A stretch of DNA of 64,000 nucleotides from Saccharothrix ecbatanensis (GTDB taxonomy: Bacteria; Actinomycetota; Actinomycetes; Mycobacteriales; Pseudonocardiaceae), in assembly GCF_014205015.1 (NCBI RefSeq), contig NZ_JACHMO010000001.1, positions 2,232,001-2,296,000 of the forward strand. The letters run 5' to 3'. Below the pieces are notes generated by a model. It did no database searches. It was given only the letters and a program-made list of their open reading frames with translations, and was not told where the DNA came from. Every line of letters starts with the position of its first letter. Position 1 is the stretch's first letter. Positions 37,480-45,730 of this stretch are shown piece after piece. Position numbers and translations under genes: made by a program.

Positions 37480-37703
37480 ACCGACTCCTCGGGTCATGTG
37501 ATGGCCTGCTCCTACGCCGTCCGGTGCGACACGTGTGCCCGGCCGCTGGAGCAGCTTCATGATCGGCTTCTGCCGACGGGGTCAAGCGTGTCAGCGCCCG
37601 CTAGAGAACCAGGGCAGTCCGGCTGTAAGGCCGCCTTGAGCCCGCTACTTGGAGGTTTCAAGAGGCGCGGCCGACGCTGGTGTCGGTTCGGAAAGGAGCC
37701 GAG

Positions 37704-38561
37704 ATGACAATCATGGTGACCGGGGCGACCGGCAGCGTTGGCAGGCACGTCGTCGCAGAACTGGTGGCAGCGGGGGAGTCCGTCTCCGCGTTGACCAGGA
37801 CGCCGGAGGAAGCGAGCCTGCCGGAGGGGGTGCCGGTGTTCGCCGGGGACCTCGCCAAGCCGGACGGCCTCGAGCGGGTGTTCGCCGGCGTGCGGCGGCT
37901 GTACCTGTTCCCGGTGCCCGAGACCGCGCGCGAGGTCGTCGCGGCGGCCGTGCGGGCTGGTGTCGAGCGCATCGTCGTGCTCTCATCGAGTTCTGTGCTC
38001 GACGAGAGGCCGGACAACCACAGCGGCCAGTACCACCGCGCCGTCGAGCGGGCCGTCGAAGCCGCGGACGTGGAGTGGACGTTCGTGCGGGGCGGCGAGT
38101 TCGCGACCAACGTCCTGCTGCGGTGGGGCCACTCCATCCGCACGGAGAACGTGGTCAGGGCGCCCTACGCCACGGCGGCACGGGCACTGCTGCACGAGGC
38201 GGACGTCGCGGCGGTCGCTGTGGCGGCGCTGCGGTTCGACGGGCACCACGGCAAGGCCTACGAGTTGACGGGGCCCGAGTCGCTGACCCAGCTTCAGCAG
38301 CTGAACACGATCAACGAAGTGACCAGGCTCGGGATCCGGTTCGAGGAGCTCTCCCCGGAGGAGGGAAGGGCGCAGTTCAGCCGGTTCATGCCGCCCCCGG
38401 TGGTGGACATGGTGATGAAGTACCTGGCCGAGGCGGTCGGCGGTCCGGCGGCGGTGCTCCCGACCGTGCAGGAGGTCACCGGCGCGCCCGCGCGCACGTT
38501 CGGCACGTGGGTGGCCGACCACGCCTCCGAGTTCGCCCCCGACCCCGTCCCGGCCCGCTGA
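37704..38561 (+). CDS. NmrA-like NAD(P)-dependent reductase 1
   Basis: A 285-residue atypical SDR of the NmrA/NAD(P)H-binding group: TIMVTGATGSVGRHVVAELV at the start, VVLSSSSVLDERP at the catalytic region and EWTFVRGGEFATNVL later. ATG 37704 has AAAGGAG upstream. Such proteins reduce quinones or aromatic ketones in several polyketide clusters. It shares the layout of the proteins at 39569-40408 and 56649-57512 (the GEFATN/GPFHTN/GEFAMN motif followed by SIR or TIQ), so the three form one subfamily. Confidence 0.85.
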   Translation: MTIMVTGATGSVGRHVVAELVAAGESVSALTRTPEEASLPEGVPVFAGDLAKPDGLERVFAGVRRLYLFPVPETAREVVAAAVRAGVERIVVLSSSSVLDERPDNHSGQYHRAVERAVEAADVEWTFVRGGEFATNVLLRWGHSIRTENVVRAPYATAARALLHEADVAAVAVAALRFDGHHGKAYELTGPESLTQLQQLNTINEVTRLGIRFEELSPEEGRAQFSRFMPPPVVDMVMKYLAEAVGGPAAVLPTVQEVTGAPARTFGTWVADHASEFAPDPVPAR

Positions 38562-38577
38562 AGCGGACCGGGACGGG
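38544..38577. terminator. Hairpin over the stop codon of NmrA-like gene 1
   Basis: Perfect 10-base arms CCCGTCCCGG / CCGGGACGGG. The stop codon of the plus-strand gene lies in the loop, and the stop of the minus-strand neighbour follows at once. Confidence 0.7.
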
Positions 38578-38585
38578 CATCCGGT

Positions 38586-39527
38586 TCAGGCGTAGCTCAT
38601 GGGCTGGAGTCGCCAGTCGACGGCGGCGAGCCAGTCGGAGAAGGTGCGGAGGCCGGGATGCCGGCGGCGCAGGTCCGCGATGTCGGCGCGGTAGCCGGCG
38701 GACCGGAACCACTCGAACATCAGGGCGACCTCGTGGCTGAACGGGACGTGGGTGTTGGCGGCCAGGTCGTCGGGCTCCATGGGAACGTACTTCGCCGGAA
38801 GGTCAGCGTGGGCGCCGAACGCCGCTGCCAACTCCGGTCCGGCGAGTTCGTCCCCGGCGAGTTCGACGGCCTGGCCGGCGTACTGCTCGGGCCGGTCGAA
38901 GGCGTCGGCCGCGAACACGGCGATGTCTTCGACCGAGACCAGTTGCACCCGGGTCTCCGGCGGCAGGGCCAGGCTCACCGTCAGCACGCCGTCGACGAGT
39001 GCGGGGCCGTGCGCGGCGAAGTTCTCCATGAAGAAGGTCGGGCGCAGCACCGTCGTCGGCACACCGGTCGAGCGCAGGTGCTGCTCGATCGTCCACTTGC
39101 TCGCGAAGTGCGGCACCCCGCTGTCGCGGTCGGCGCCGCCGACGGAGGTGTACACCACGTGCCCGACGCCGGCGGCCGCGGCCGCGTCGGCGACCGCCTT
39201 GCCGTGCCGGATCTCCCCGCCGATACCCGCCGGTGACATGAACGTCTGCACGCTGAACACGCCGTGCGCCCCGGACATCGCGCGCACCAGCGACGCCCGG
39301 TCGTCCAGGTCACCGGTGACGAGTTCGGCCCCCCGCGCGGCGAGTTCCCGCGCGGCCGGCCCGCCGGGATCGCGGACCAAGGCGCGCACGGGCCGCCCAC
39401 GGCGGAGCAGTTCGCGCGTGACGGCGCCTCCCTGCTGGCCCGTCGCGCCGGTGACGAGGACCGTGCCGTCCCACCGGGTCCTCGTGGATGCCGGTCTACT
39501 GTGGACCGATCCGTCATGAGCGGCCAT
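38586..39527 (-). CDS. NmrA-like NAD(P)-binding protein 2
   Basis: A 313-residue NmrA-family protein with [22 protein letters not shown] and [22 protein letters not shown]. It is longer and clearly different from the other three NmrA-like proteins. ATG 39527 has AAAGGA at a suitable distance; ATG 39545 is possible but lacks a site. It is followed at 41 bases by another NmrA gene upstream on the same strand and probably shares its transcript. Whether it is an enzyme or a redox-sensing regulator, as NmrA itself is, cannot be told. Confidence 0.85.
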   Translation of the reverse strand: MAAHDGSVHSRPASTRTRWDGTVLVTGATGQQGGAVTRELLRRGRPVRALVRDPGGPAARELAARGAELVTGDLDDRASLVRAMSGAHGVFSVQTFMSPAGIGGEIRHGKAVADAAAAAGVGHVVYTSVGGADRDSGVPHFASKWTIEQHLRSTGVPTTVLRPTFFMENFAAHGPALVDGVLTVSLALPPETRVQLVSVEDIAVFAADAFDRPEQYAGQAVELAGDELAGPELAAAFGAHADLPAKYVPMEPDDLAANTHVPFSHEVALMFEWFRSAGYRADIADLRRRHPGLRTFSDWLAAVDWRLQPMSYA

Positions 39528-39568
39528 GCGAGTTGTTCCTTTCATGTTCGGTGTCCGGTCCCGCGCGG

Positions 39569-40408
39569 TCAGCGGAACAGGTGCGCGTTGGTCGTCGCCC
39601 ACTCCCGGAAGGTGCGCGGTGCGCGGCCGGTGATCTCCTTGACGGTCTCCACCGTCCTGCCCCACGGCACTCTCGGGCTGTGCAGGGCCTCGATGTTCGT
39701 GGTGGACGCCTCGCGGTCCCACGACAGGTCGGTGAACACGTCGGTCGCCTCCGACTTCGTGGCGACGAGGAACTCGATCTCCTTGCCGAGCGCGTCGCCG
39801 ATGATGCGGACCTGTTCCTCCGAGGTCAGCAGCTCGCCGCCGGTGAGCTCGTAGGAGCTGTACTCGTGCCCCTCTTCGGACAGCACCTGCACCGCCACCG
39901 CGGCGATGTCGTCCGGGTCGATGGGGGCGCCCGGGTTGTTGCCGATCAAGCAGCGCGCGACGCCCCTGGTCTGGATGGTCTTCGCCCACCACAGCGAGTT
40001 CGTGTGGAACGGTCCCGGCCGCAGGAAGGTCCACGGGACACCCGTCCCGCGGATGGCCCGTTCCGCCTTCTCGTGGTTGTCCTTGATGGCGTGGGGTACC
40101 GGGTGCAGCACCGCAGACGACGACAGGACCACCATGTGGCGCAACGTGCCCGCCGCCGCCGCGGTGGCGAGCGTCTGCGCTTGGCTGTCGATGTCGCCGG
40201 TGAGCACGACGAACGCCTTCTCCACACCGGCCAGGGCGGCGTGCAGTGAATCCGCGTCGTCCGGGCTGCCCTGGACGACTTCGACCGCGGCGGGCAGCGC
40301 CGCCTTCTCCGGCTGGCGACTGAGCGCCCTGACCCGCGCGCCCCTGCCCACCAACCGCGTCACCACGCCGCGACCCACCTGGCCCGTCGCGCCTGTCACG
40401 AGGATCAT
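39569..40408 (-). CDS. NmrA-like NAD(P)-dependent reductase 3
   Basis: A 279-residue member of the same subfamily as the first NmrA-like protein: [50 protein letters not shown]. The start at 40408 has TGGAG upstream; 40420 is possible. It lies between a SnoaL-like gene and another NmrA gene, all on the minus strand with short gaps. A reductive step on a quinone or keto group of the polyketide is inferred. Confidence 0.85.
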   Translation of the reverse strand: MILVTGATGQVGRGVVTRLVGRGARVRALSRQPEKAALPAAVEVVQGSPDDADSLHAALAGVEKAFVVLTGDIDSQAQTLATAAAAGTLRHMVVLSSSAVLHPVPHAIKDNHEKAERAIRGTGVPWTFLRPGPFHTNSLWWAKTIQTRGVARCLIGNNPGAPIDPDDIAAVAVQVLSEEGHEYSSYELTGGELLTSEEQVRIIGDALGKEIEFLVATKSEATDVFTDLSWDREASTTNIEALHSPRVPWGRTVETVKEITGRAPRTFREWATTNAHLFR

Positions 40409-40466
40409 CGCAAACTCCATTCGGTCAACTGGTCTTGTGTCACCCGGGGTCGGTGGAGGGGATGAG

Positions 40467-40904
40467 TCAGGGGCGCCAGCCGTCGCCCTCGGGCCATGGC
40501 TCGCCCAGCTGCCGGTACGTGCCGAGGTAGTCCGGCCAGTCCCGGTGGTCGCGGACCTTGCCGTCCACCAGTCGGATCAAGTGGATCTGCTCGCCGGAGA
40601 AGCGCCGCCCGGTCGCCGGCATGCTGACCATGTTCCCGACCTGGCGGCCGAACAGGACCAGCCTCGCGCGCACCCAGGCGCCGTTCTCCTCGTAGCCGAT
40701 CTCCTCCAGGTGCATCTCTTCGGAGAAGGTCGCCTTCAGCCACTTCACGGCCAGCGCGAACGCCTGCGGGCCGAGCAGGTCGGAGAAGTGCTCCATGGCG
40801 CCCGGGTTGAGGTACTCCGGGTGGATGTACTCGTCCACGTCGTCCACGAAACCCGTGTTGTACGCGTTTACCATCCGGCGGACGGTGTCGATCTGGTCGC
40901 TCAT
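40467..40904 (-). CDS. SnoaL-like polyketide cyclase 2
   Basis: A 145-residue SnoaL/ester-cyclase fold protein: MVNAYNTGFVDDVDEYIHPEYLNPG near the start and EQIHLIRLVDGKVRDHRDWPDYLG near the end, with the HxxD-type C-terminal pattern of the family. ATG 40904 has GGGAGA upstream. It heads the short minus-strand operon with two NmrA-like genes. Either ring closure or hydroxylation is possible from known relatives. Confidence 0.85.
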   Translation of the reverse strand: MSDQIDTVRRMVNAYNTGFVDDVDEYIHPEYLNPGAMEHFSDLLGPQAFALAVKWLKATFSEEMHLEEIGYEENGAWVRARLVLFGRQVGNMVSMPATGRRFSGEQIHLIRLVDGKVRDHRDWPDYLGTYRQLGEPWPEGDGWRP

Positions 40905-41181
40905 CGCTCTCCCATTTCTCCCATGGAAACCCATCCCGGAACGGCCGGCTGTCGATGTCGGCGGATCGGTTGATATGGCATCATGGTGACTCAGACTCCG
41001 GTTCCATAACAAGCCCCGAAACGCTCGACGAGCGATTTCTCGAGCATTAACGGATCTATTTTTTACCGCGTTCCGACTCGATTTCGAGTGGGTGGCGATA
41101 ACGTACGTGCGGAATACGCGCTCCGAATCGTTGCCCGAAGCGGCGGAGGCGCGTCGCCGAGCCTGAAGACAGGAGCCGGGG

Positions 41182-42042
41182 ATGGACCCGACAACCTACA
41201 AGGCCACTGTGACCGCGGCCTTCAACGACGCGGCCGCGTCCTACGACCAGTACGGCGTCGAATTCTTCACGCCGATGGGCAGGCGCCTGGTCGAGATCGC
41301 CGACCCGCGCCCCGGTCAACGAGTGCTCGACATCGGGTGCGGCCGAGGCGCGGCGCTCTTTCCGGCCGCGAACCTGGTCGGGCCGACGGGCCGCGTGCTC
41401 GGTATCGACATCGCGCCGGCGATGGTCGAGGAAGCACGCCGGGAGGCGTCACGTCAGGGTGCGACCAACGTCGACGTCCGGGTGCTCGACGGTGAGGCGC
41501 CGGATCTGCCGACCGCCTCGTTCGACGTCATCACCGGCAGCTACAGCGTGATCTTCCTGCCGGACGCCCCCGCTGCGTTGGCGCGCTATGCGAAATTGCT
41601 CGACAACGACGGCAAGATCGTGTTCACCAGCCCCATTTTCAGGTCGGACACGTTCCCGTTCCTGCCTCCTGTGTTCACCGACATAATTCCGCGAACGCTG
41701 CTGCGCAACCTCCCCCCGGAATGGCAGCCGGAACAGCTCATCCGCCGGTTCAACAGCTGGCTGGAGAACGTCGAGGACCTGCGCTCGACCATGACCGGAG
41801 CCGGGTTTGCCGACGTCGTCATCGTGGACGAGCCGGTCGAACTGGTCGCCGAGTCCGGCACGACCTGGGTCGACTGGTCGCACACCCACGGCATGCGGCT
41901 GCTGTGGCAACACCTGCCTCCAACGGAGTCGCGTCAACTGCGCGAACGCCTGATCACGGCACTGGACGCCATGCGGGAAGACGGCGGGCCGCTCAGGCTC
42001 GAGGTCCCGGTCCGGTACGTCTCCGCCCGGGTCTCCCGGTAG
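41182..42042 (+). CDS. SAM-dependent methyltransferase (UbiE/Coq5-like)
   Basis: A 286-residue class I methyltransferase: FNDAAASYDQYGVEFF then VLDIGCGRGAALFPAA (SAM site), GIDIAPAMVEEARREA and the post-I region DVRVLDGEAPDLPTASFDVI. The closest look-alikes in aromatic polyketide clusters methylate phenols or C-9/C-10 positions. ATG 41182 has CAGGAG upstream. It stands alone between divergent and convergent neighbours and ends in a bidirectional terminator. Confidence 0.9.
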   Translation: MDPTTYKATVTAAFNDAAASYDQYGVEFFTPMGRRLVEIADPRPGQRVLDIGCGRGAALFPAANLVGPTGRVLGIDIAPAMVEEARREASRQGATNVDVRVLDGEAPDLPTASFDVITGSYSVIFLPDAPAALARYAKLLDNDGKIVFTSPIFRSDTFPFLPPVFTDIIPRTLLRNLPPEWQPEQLIRRFNSWLENVEDLRSTMTGAGFADVVIVDEPVELVAESGTTWVDWSHTHGMRLLWQHLPPTESRQLRERLITALDAMREDGGPLRLEVPVRYVSARVSR

Positions 42043-42085
42043 GGCACGCCGCCTCGGCAGGCCCGCGGCGGGTAGGAGGACGACG

Positions 42086-42126
42086 AGACCGGCACCACCC
42101 CGGGGAACCGCGGGTGGTGCCGGTCT
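42086..42126. terminator. Hairpin between methyltransferase and ABM genes
   Basis: Perfect 15-base arms starting AGACCGGCACCACCC and its complement, with an 11-base loop, between convergent genes. Confidence 0.85.
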
Positions 42127-42175
42127 GGTGCGTGTCCCCGTCGGTGGCCGGTATCGACCGAGCGAGTGATCGCCT

Positions 42176-42520
42176 TCACCGACCGCCGGGTCCGTCCCCT
42201 CCCGAGACGCGCTCCTGGACCGGCCGGTAGACGTTGGGCTCGCTCGTGCTGACGGTCCGCAGCACCGCGGCGTGCGCCTGGAACTCAGGCTGCCGGACCG
42301 CTAGTTGCAGGTCGGCTTCGCTGCGCCACCGGGCGATGTTCACGTAGCTGTCGGGCTTCACCGCGTGCCGCACGAGGGTGTGCTGAACGAAACCGGGCTG
42401 GCGGGTCATGAACGCCGCGGTGTCCGCGAACACCCGCTCGAACTCCTCCGGCTCGGCGTGCACGGTGAACCTGTTCACGAAGGTGATCTCGGACGCGTCC
42501 GGGGTGTCCTCAACGGACAT
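42176..42520 (-). CDS. ABM-domain monooxygenase-like protein
   Basis: A 114-residue antibiotic biosynthesis monooxygenase (dimeric alpha/beta barrel) protein. FVNRFTVHAEPEEFERVFADTAAFMTRQPGFVQHTLVRH and YVNIARWRSEADLQLAVRQPEFQ follow the family pattern. Relatives such as ActVA-Orf6 and TcmH oxidise anthrone-like rings to quinones without a cofactor. ATG 42520 has AAGGA upstream. It is followed outward by an insertion element, so it may once have been linked to genes further right. Confidence 0.85.
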   Translation of the reverse strand: MSVEDTPDASEITFVNRFTVHAEPEEFERVFADTAAFMTRQPGFVQHTLVRHAVKPDSYVNIARWRSEADLQLAVRQPEFQAHAAVLRTVSTSEPNVYRPVQERVSGGDGPGGR

Positions 42521-42754
42521 GATCGGTCCTTATCTTCTTGGTCGGGTCTGTTCTGGTCATTCGTAAGATCGGGAAGGCCCAGGGGGACTCGGGTGTGGCT
42601 GCATGGTCGGTGCCGTTGGTGTGGCTCGAAGGGATTGGCCGCCCGAGGCCCCGCGACGACTCCGGCCGCTGATTGGGATGAGCGAACCGATCGCTGCATA
42701 AGGACATGACGGCGAGGTCGTCTGCTGGGTGCCCCAAGACCAACGACGACGGAG

Positions 42755-43741
42755 GTGACCGTGCCTCAACTGTGGGCCGGTGTGGACGCGGGTAAGGCCC
42801 ACCATCACTGTGTGGTGATCGATCCGGAGGGCACCACGGTCCTGTCGCGGCGAGTGCCCAACGACGAGACCGAACTGCTGGAGCTGATCGCCGACGTGCG
42901 GGAACTGTCGGCGAATGTGTTGTGGGCGATCGATCTCAACGCCGGCGGCGGCGCCCTGCTGATCGCCCTGCTGATCAATCACGACCAGCGGTTGCTCTAC
43001 ATCCCCGGCCGCGCCGTCCACCACGCCTCGGGCGGCTACCGGGGTTCGGGCAAGAGCGACGCCAAGGACGCGTTCATCATCGCCGACCAGGCCCGCATGC
43101 GCCGGGACCTGCACCCGATGACCGCCAGTGACGAGATCGCGGTGGACCTGCGGATTCTCACCGCCCGCCGCTACGACCTGGTCGCCGACCGGACCCGGGC
43201 GATCAACCGGCTGCGCGCCCAGATCCTGGAGTACTTCCCCGCTTTGGAGCGGGCCTTCGACTACAGCGGTTCCAAGGCGGCCTTGGTGCTGCTGACCGGT
43301 TTCCAGACTCCCGCCGCGCTGCGGGAGATCGGCCAGGCCGAGCTCGCCGATTGGTTGCGGGCACGGAAGGTCCGCAACAGCTCGGTGATCGCCGCGACCG
43401 CGCTCGCCGCTGCGCAGGCGCAGTTCACCACCGTCCCGGGCCAGAGCACGGCCGCGGCCATGGTGGCGCGGCTGGCGAAGGGGGTGATGGACCTCGATGC
43501 CGAGATCGCGGAGACCGATGCCCTGATCGAGGGTCGGTTTCGCCGGCATCGCCATGCCACCGCGATCCTGAGCATGCCGGGCATCGGGCCGATGCTGGGA
43601 GCCGACATCATCGGCTTGACCGGCGGGAACCTGGCCGCGTTCGGCAGCGCCGACCGGCTGGCCGGGGTCGCCGGCCTGGCCCCGGTTCCTCGTGATTCCG
43701 GCCGGGTCCAGGGCAACCAGCCGGCCACCGCTGCTGGTTGA
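42755..43741 (+). pseudogene. IS110-family transposase, C-terminally truncated
   Basis: A 328-residue frame from a GTG at 42755. The N-terminal RuvC-like DEDD domain is intact (GVDAGKAHHHCVVID; SDAKDAFIIAD) and the central Tnp20 part reaches GLAPVPRDSGRVQGN, including the SG that carries the recombinase Ser. Family members continue for some 60-100 residues; here the frame ends after PATAAG. The bases just after, up to about 43760 (TTGACAACCTCATTGGGAATC), look like an IS110-type right end, so an internal deletion rather than an interrupted end is likely. It splits the core cluster from the operon to the right. It is probably immobile. Confidence 0.75.
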
Positions 43742-43801
43742 CAACCTCATTGGGAATCCCTTCTGGTCGATCGGTGTGGTGTGTCAGCCGCACCCGGAAC
43801 G

Positions 43802-43853
43802 GGTGTGGTGGGCGACGGCGACACGGGACCGCGTCGCCGTCGCCCACCACACC
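43802..43853. terminator. Perfect 21-bp hairpin beyond the IS110 remnant
   Basis: Arms 43802-43822 and 43833-43853 (GGTGTGGTGGGCGACGGCGA plus C, and complement) around a 10-base loop. It lies 13 bases after the stop of the minus-strand hydrolase and is its likely terminator. Confidence 0.8.
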
Positions 43854-43865
43854 GCCGGGCTGTGC

Positions 43866-44966
43866 CTAGACGGTGACCGCGACCGTGATGGCGTCCTCGA
43901 CCGCGGCCTCGAAGTCGCCGACGAACGAGTCGGGGTCGATGTCGAGCGTGACGGAGGCGACCACCCTCGTCTCGCCGTCGATCGTCGCCCCGATGAAGGT
44001 CGCGTAGCCGGGGATGCCGCCCCCGTGCCCCCACAGCTCCAGCCCCGTCGAGGTGGCCGTCCGCATGATCCCGAGGCCGTACGCCTCTGCCATCGGCAGG
44101 TCGAGGGTGAGCCCCTCCGGCAGTGGCTCGGTCAGCACGGCGAACTGCTCTTCGGTCAGCAGTTCGTGCCGGATGAGCGCGAGCAGGAACCGGTCGAGGT
44201 CCGCCGTGGTCGAGATCATCTCGCCGGCCGAGCACGCCTCGGACGGGTTCATCAGGGTGACGTCCTCGGTCTTGCCCTGGATCTTCATGTAGCCGTGCGC
44301 GTGCGGACCTGGGATGGTCGGGTCCGAACCGGGGAGGAACGTGTCCTTCAGGTCGAGCGGGGTGAGGATGCGGTCGCGGATCTCGTCGGCGTACGACCGC
44401 CCGGTCACCGCCTTGATCAGCTCGCCGATCACGATGTAGTTCGTGTTGGAGTACTCGAACTTCGTGCCCGGCTCGAAGTTCAACGGCCGCTCCGCGGCGA
44501 CCGCGATGAGCTCCCGCGCCTCGTACTGCTTGTAGCGATCGCGCATGAACCGCTCGCCGGGGCGCTGGAACGAGTCGGCGTGGTTGAACAGCCCGCTGGT
44601 GTGCTGCATCAGGTGCCGAACGGTCATCCGGTCGCCGGTCGGGATCAAGCCCGGCAGGTAGCGCTCGACGGGCGCGTCCAGGTCGACCTTGCCCTCGCTG
44701 ACCAGTTGGACGATCACAACGGCGACGAAGGTCTTGGTGATGCACGCGATCCGGAAGCGACCGTCGGTCGGGACGGGGGTGTCCTCCCCGATCTTGGCCA
44801 CCCCGGATGTGACGGTGAACTCGTGCCCGTTCTTGGCGACCCGGAACTGGACGCCGGACGCGCCGAGCTGCACCACTTTCTCGCATGCACCGCGCAGGGC
44901 CGCTTCGTGTGATGCGCCCGGCTCGTACGGGGCTGTGGTGGCGGTCGAGGAATTCTTGAGAGGCAT
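43866..44966 (-). CDS. Beta-lactamase-fold (class C/DD-peptidase) protein with Cys nucleophile
   Basis: A 366-residue protein of the serine beta-lactamase / D-Ala-D-Ala carboxypeptidase superfamily. The SxxK motif reads FRIACITKTF: the catalytic Ser is Cys (codon TGC). The YxN motif (FEYSNTNY) and the KTG-equivalent HGG (WGHGGGIPGY) are kept. ATG 44966 gives the N-terminus MPLKNSSTATTAP without signal peptide, so it acts in the cytoplasm. Some cytoplasmic members, such as LovD, are acyltransferases acting on polyketides. An acyl-transfer or ester hydrolysis role is possible; no resistance role is implied. Confidence 0.85.
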   Translation of the reverse strand: MPLKNSSTATTAPYEPGASHEAALRGACEKVVQLGASGVQFRVAKNGHEFTVTSGVAKIGEDTPVPTDGRFRIACITKTFVAVVIVQLVSEGKVDLDAPVERYLPGLIPTGDRMTVRHLMQHTSGLFNHADSFQRPGERFMRDRYKQYEARELIAVAAERPLNFEPGTKFEYSNTNYIVIGELIKAVTGRSYADEIRDRILTPLDLKDTFLPGSDPTIPGPHAHGYMKIQGKTEDVTLMNPSEACSAGEMISTTADLDRFLLALIRHELLTEEQFAVLTEPLPEGLTLDLPMAEAYGLGIMRTATSTGLELWGHGGGIPGYATFIGATIDGETRVVASVTLDIDPDSFVGDFEAAVEDAITVAVTV

Positions 44967-45076
44967 TGTCTTACCACACCTGACTTTCTCGATTGGAAGG
45001 AAGACGTTCGGTACCGCTTGTTCGCCGGACTGGCTCCCATGGTCGACCGGCGCCCTGGAACCTCGTACGAGCCCAC

Positions 45077-45730
45077 CTAGGGCCCTGGTCGGGAAAGCCG
45101 GGCCGCCGCGTCCACGCCGTTGACGGTTCCGGGGTCGTGCGGCGCTTCGAACCCGGGCACGTTCACCGACGTCGGCGGTCCCTGCCAGCGGACCGCTCCC
45201 GGCAGTTCGAGCCCGAACTGGTCGAGCACCCTCGCCGCGATGTGGGTGACGATCTCCTCGACGGTGGTGGGCCTGGTGTAGAAGGCGGGCACGGGGGGCG
45301 CTATGACCACGCCCATCCGGGCCAGCCCGAGCATGTTGTCGAGGTGTATCTCGGAGACCGGGAGTTCGCGCGGCACGAGCACGAGCCGTCGGCGCTCCTT
45401 GATCGTGACGTCCGCGGCTCGCGCGATGAGGCCATCGCCGTACCCGCCCCGGACCGCGGCCAGGGTCTTCATGCTGCACGGCGCGATGATCATGCCGTCG
45501 GTGTGGAAGGAGCCGCTGGATATCGGCGCGGAGTGGTCGCCGGCGCCGTGCACCACGTCGGCGAGACGGTGGAGGTCGGCGGGGGAGATGTCGGTCTCCA
45601 TCCCCAGCGTGGCCCGGCCCCACCGGCTGAGCACCAGGTGCGTCTCCACACCGAGATCCCGGAGAGCGCGGAGGATGCGCACGCCGATGATCGATCCGGT
45701 GGCTCCTGTGATGCCGAGTACCAGCCTCAT
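45077..45730 (-). CDS. ubiX: UbiX-type flavin prenyltransferase
   Basis: A 217-residue UbiX: LVLGITGATGSIIGVRIL at the start, GSFHTDGMIIAPCSMKTLAAV, and RELPVSEIHLDNMLGLARMG. UbiX makes the prenylated FMN cofactor used by UbiD decarboxylases. Its ATG overlaps the stop of the upstream UbiD-like gene (ATGA), so the two are translated together. About 30 extra residues after the usual end (QGPPTSVNVPGFEAP...) form a Pro/Gly-rich tail. It is the last gene of the minus-strand operon. Confidence 0.93.
   Translation of the reverse strand: MRLVLGITGATGSIIGVRILRALRDLGVETHLVLSRWGRATLGMETDISPADLHRLADVVHGAGDHSAPISSGSFHTDGMIIAPCSMKTLAAVRGGYGDGLIARAADVTIKERRRLVLVPRELPVSEIHLDNMLGLARMGVVIAPPVPAFYTRPTTVEEIVTHIAARVLDQFGLELPGAVRWQGPPTSVNVPGFEAPHDPGTVNGVDAAARLSRPGP

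Noticed and set aside
43866..44966. Beta-lactam resistance gene
   Set aside because: No signal peptide, and the catalytic Ser is Cys, so hydrolysis of beta-lactams is unlikely.
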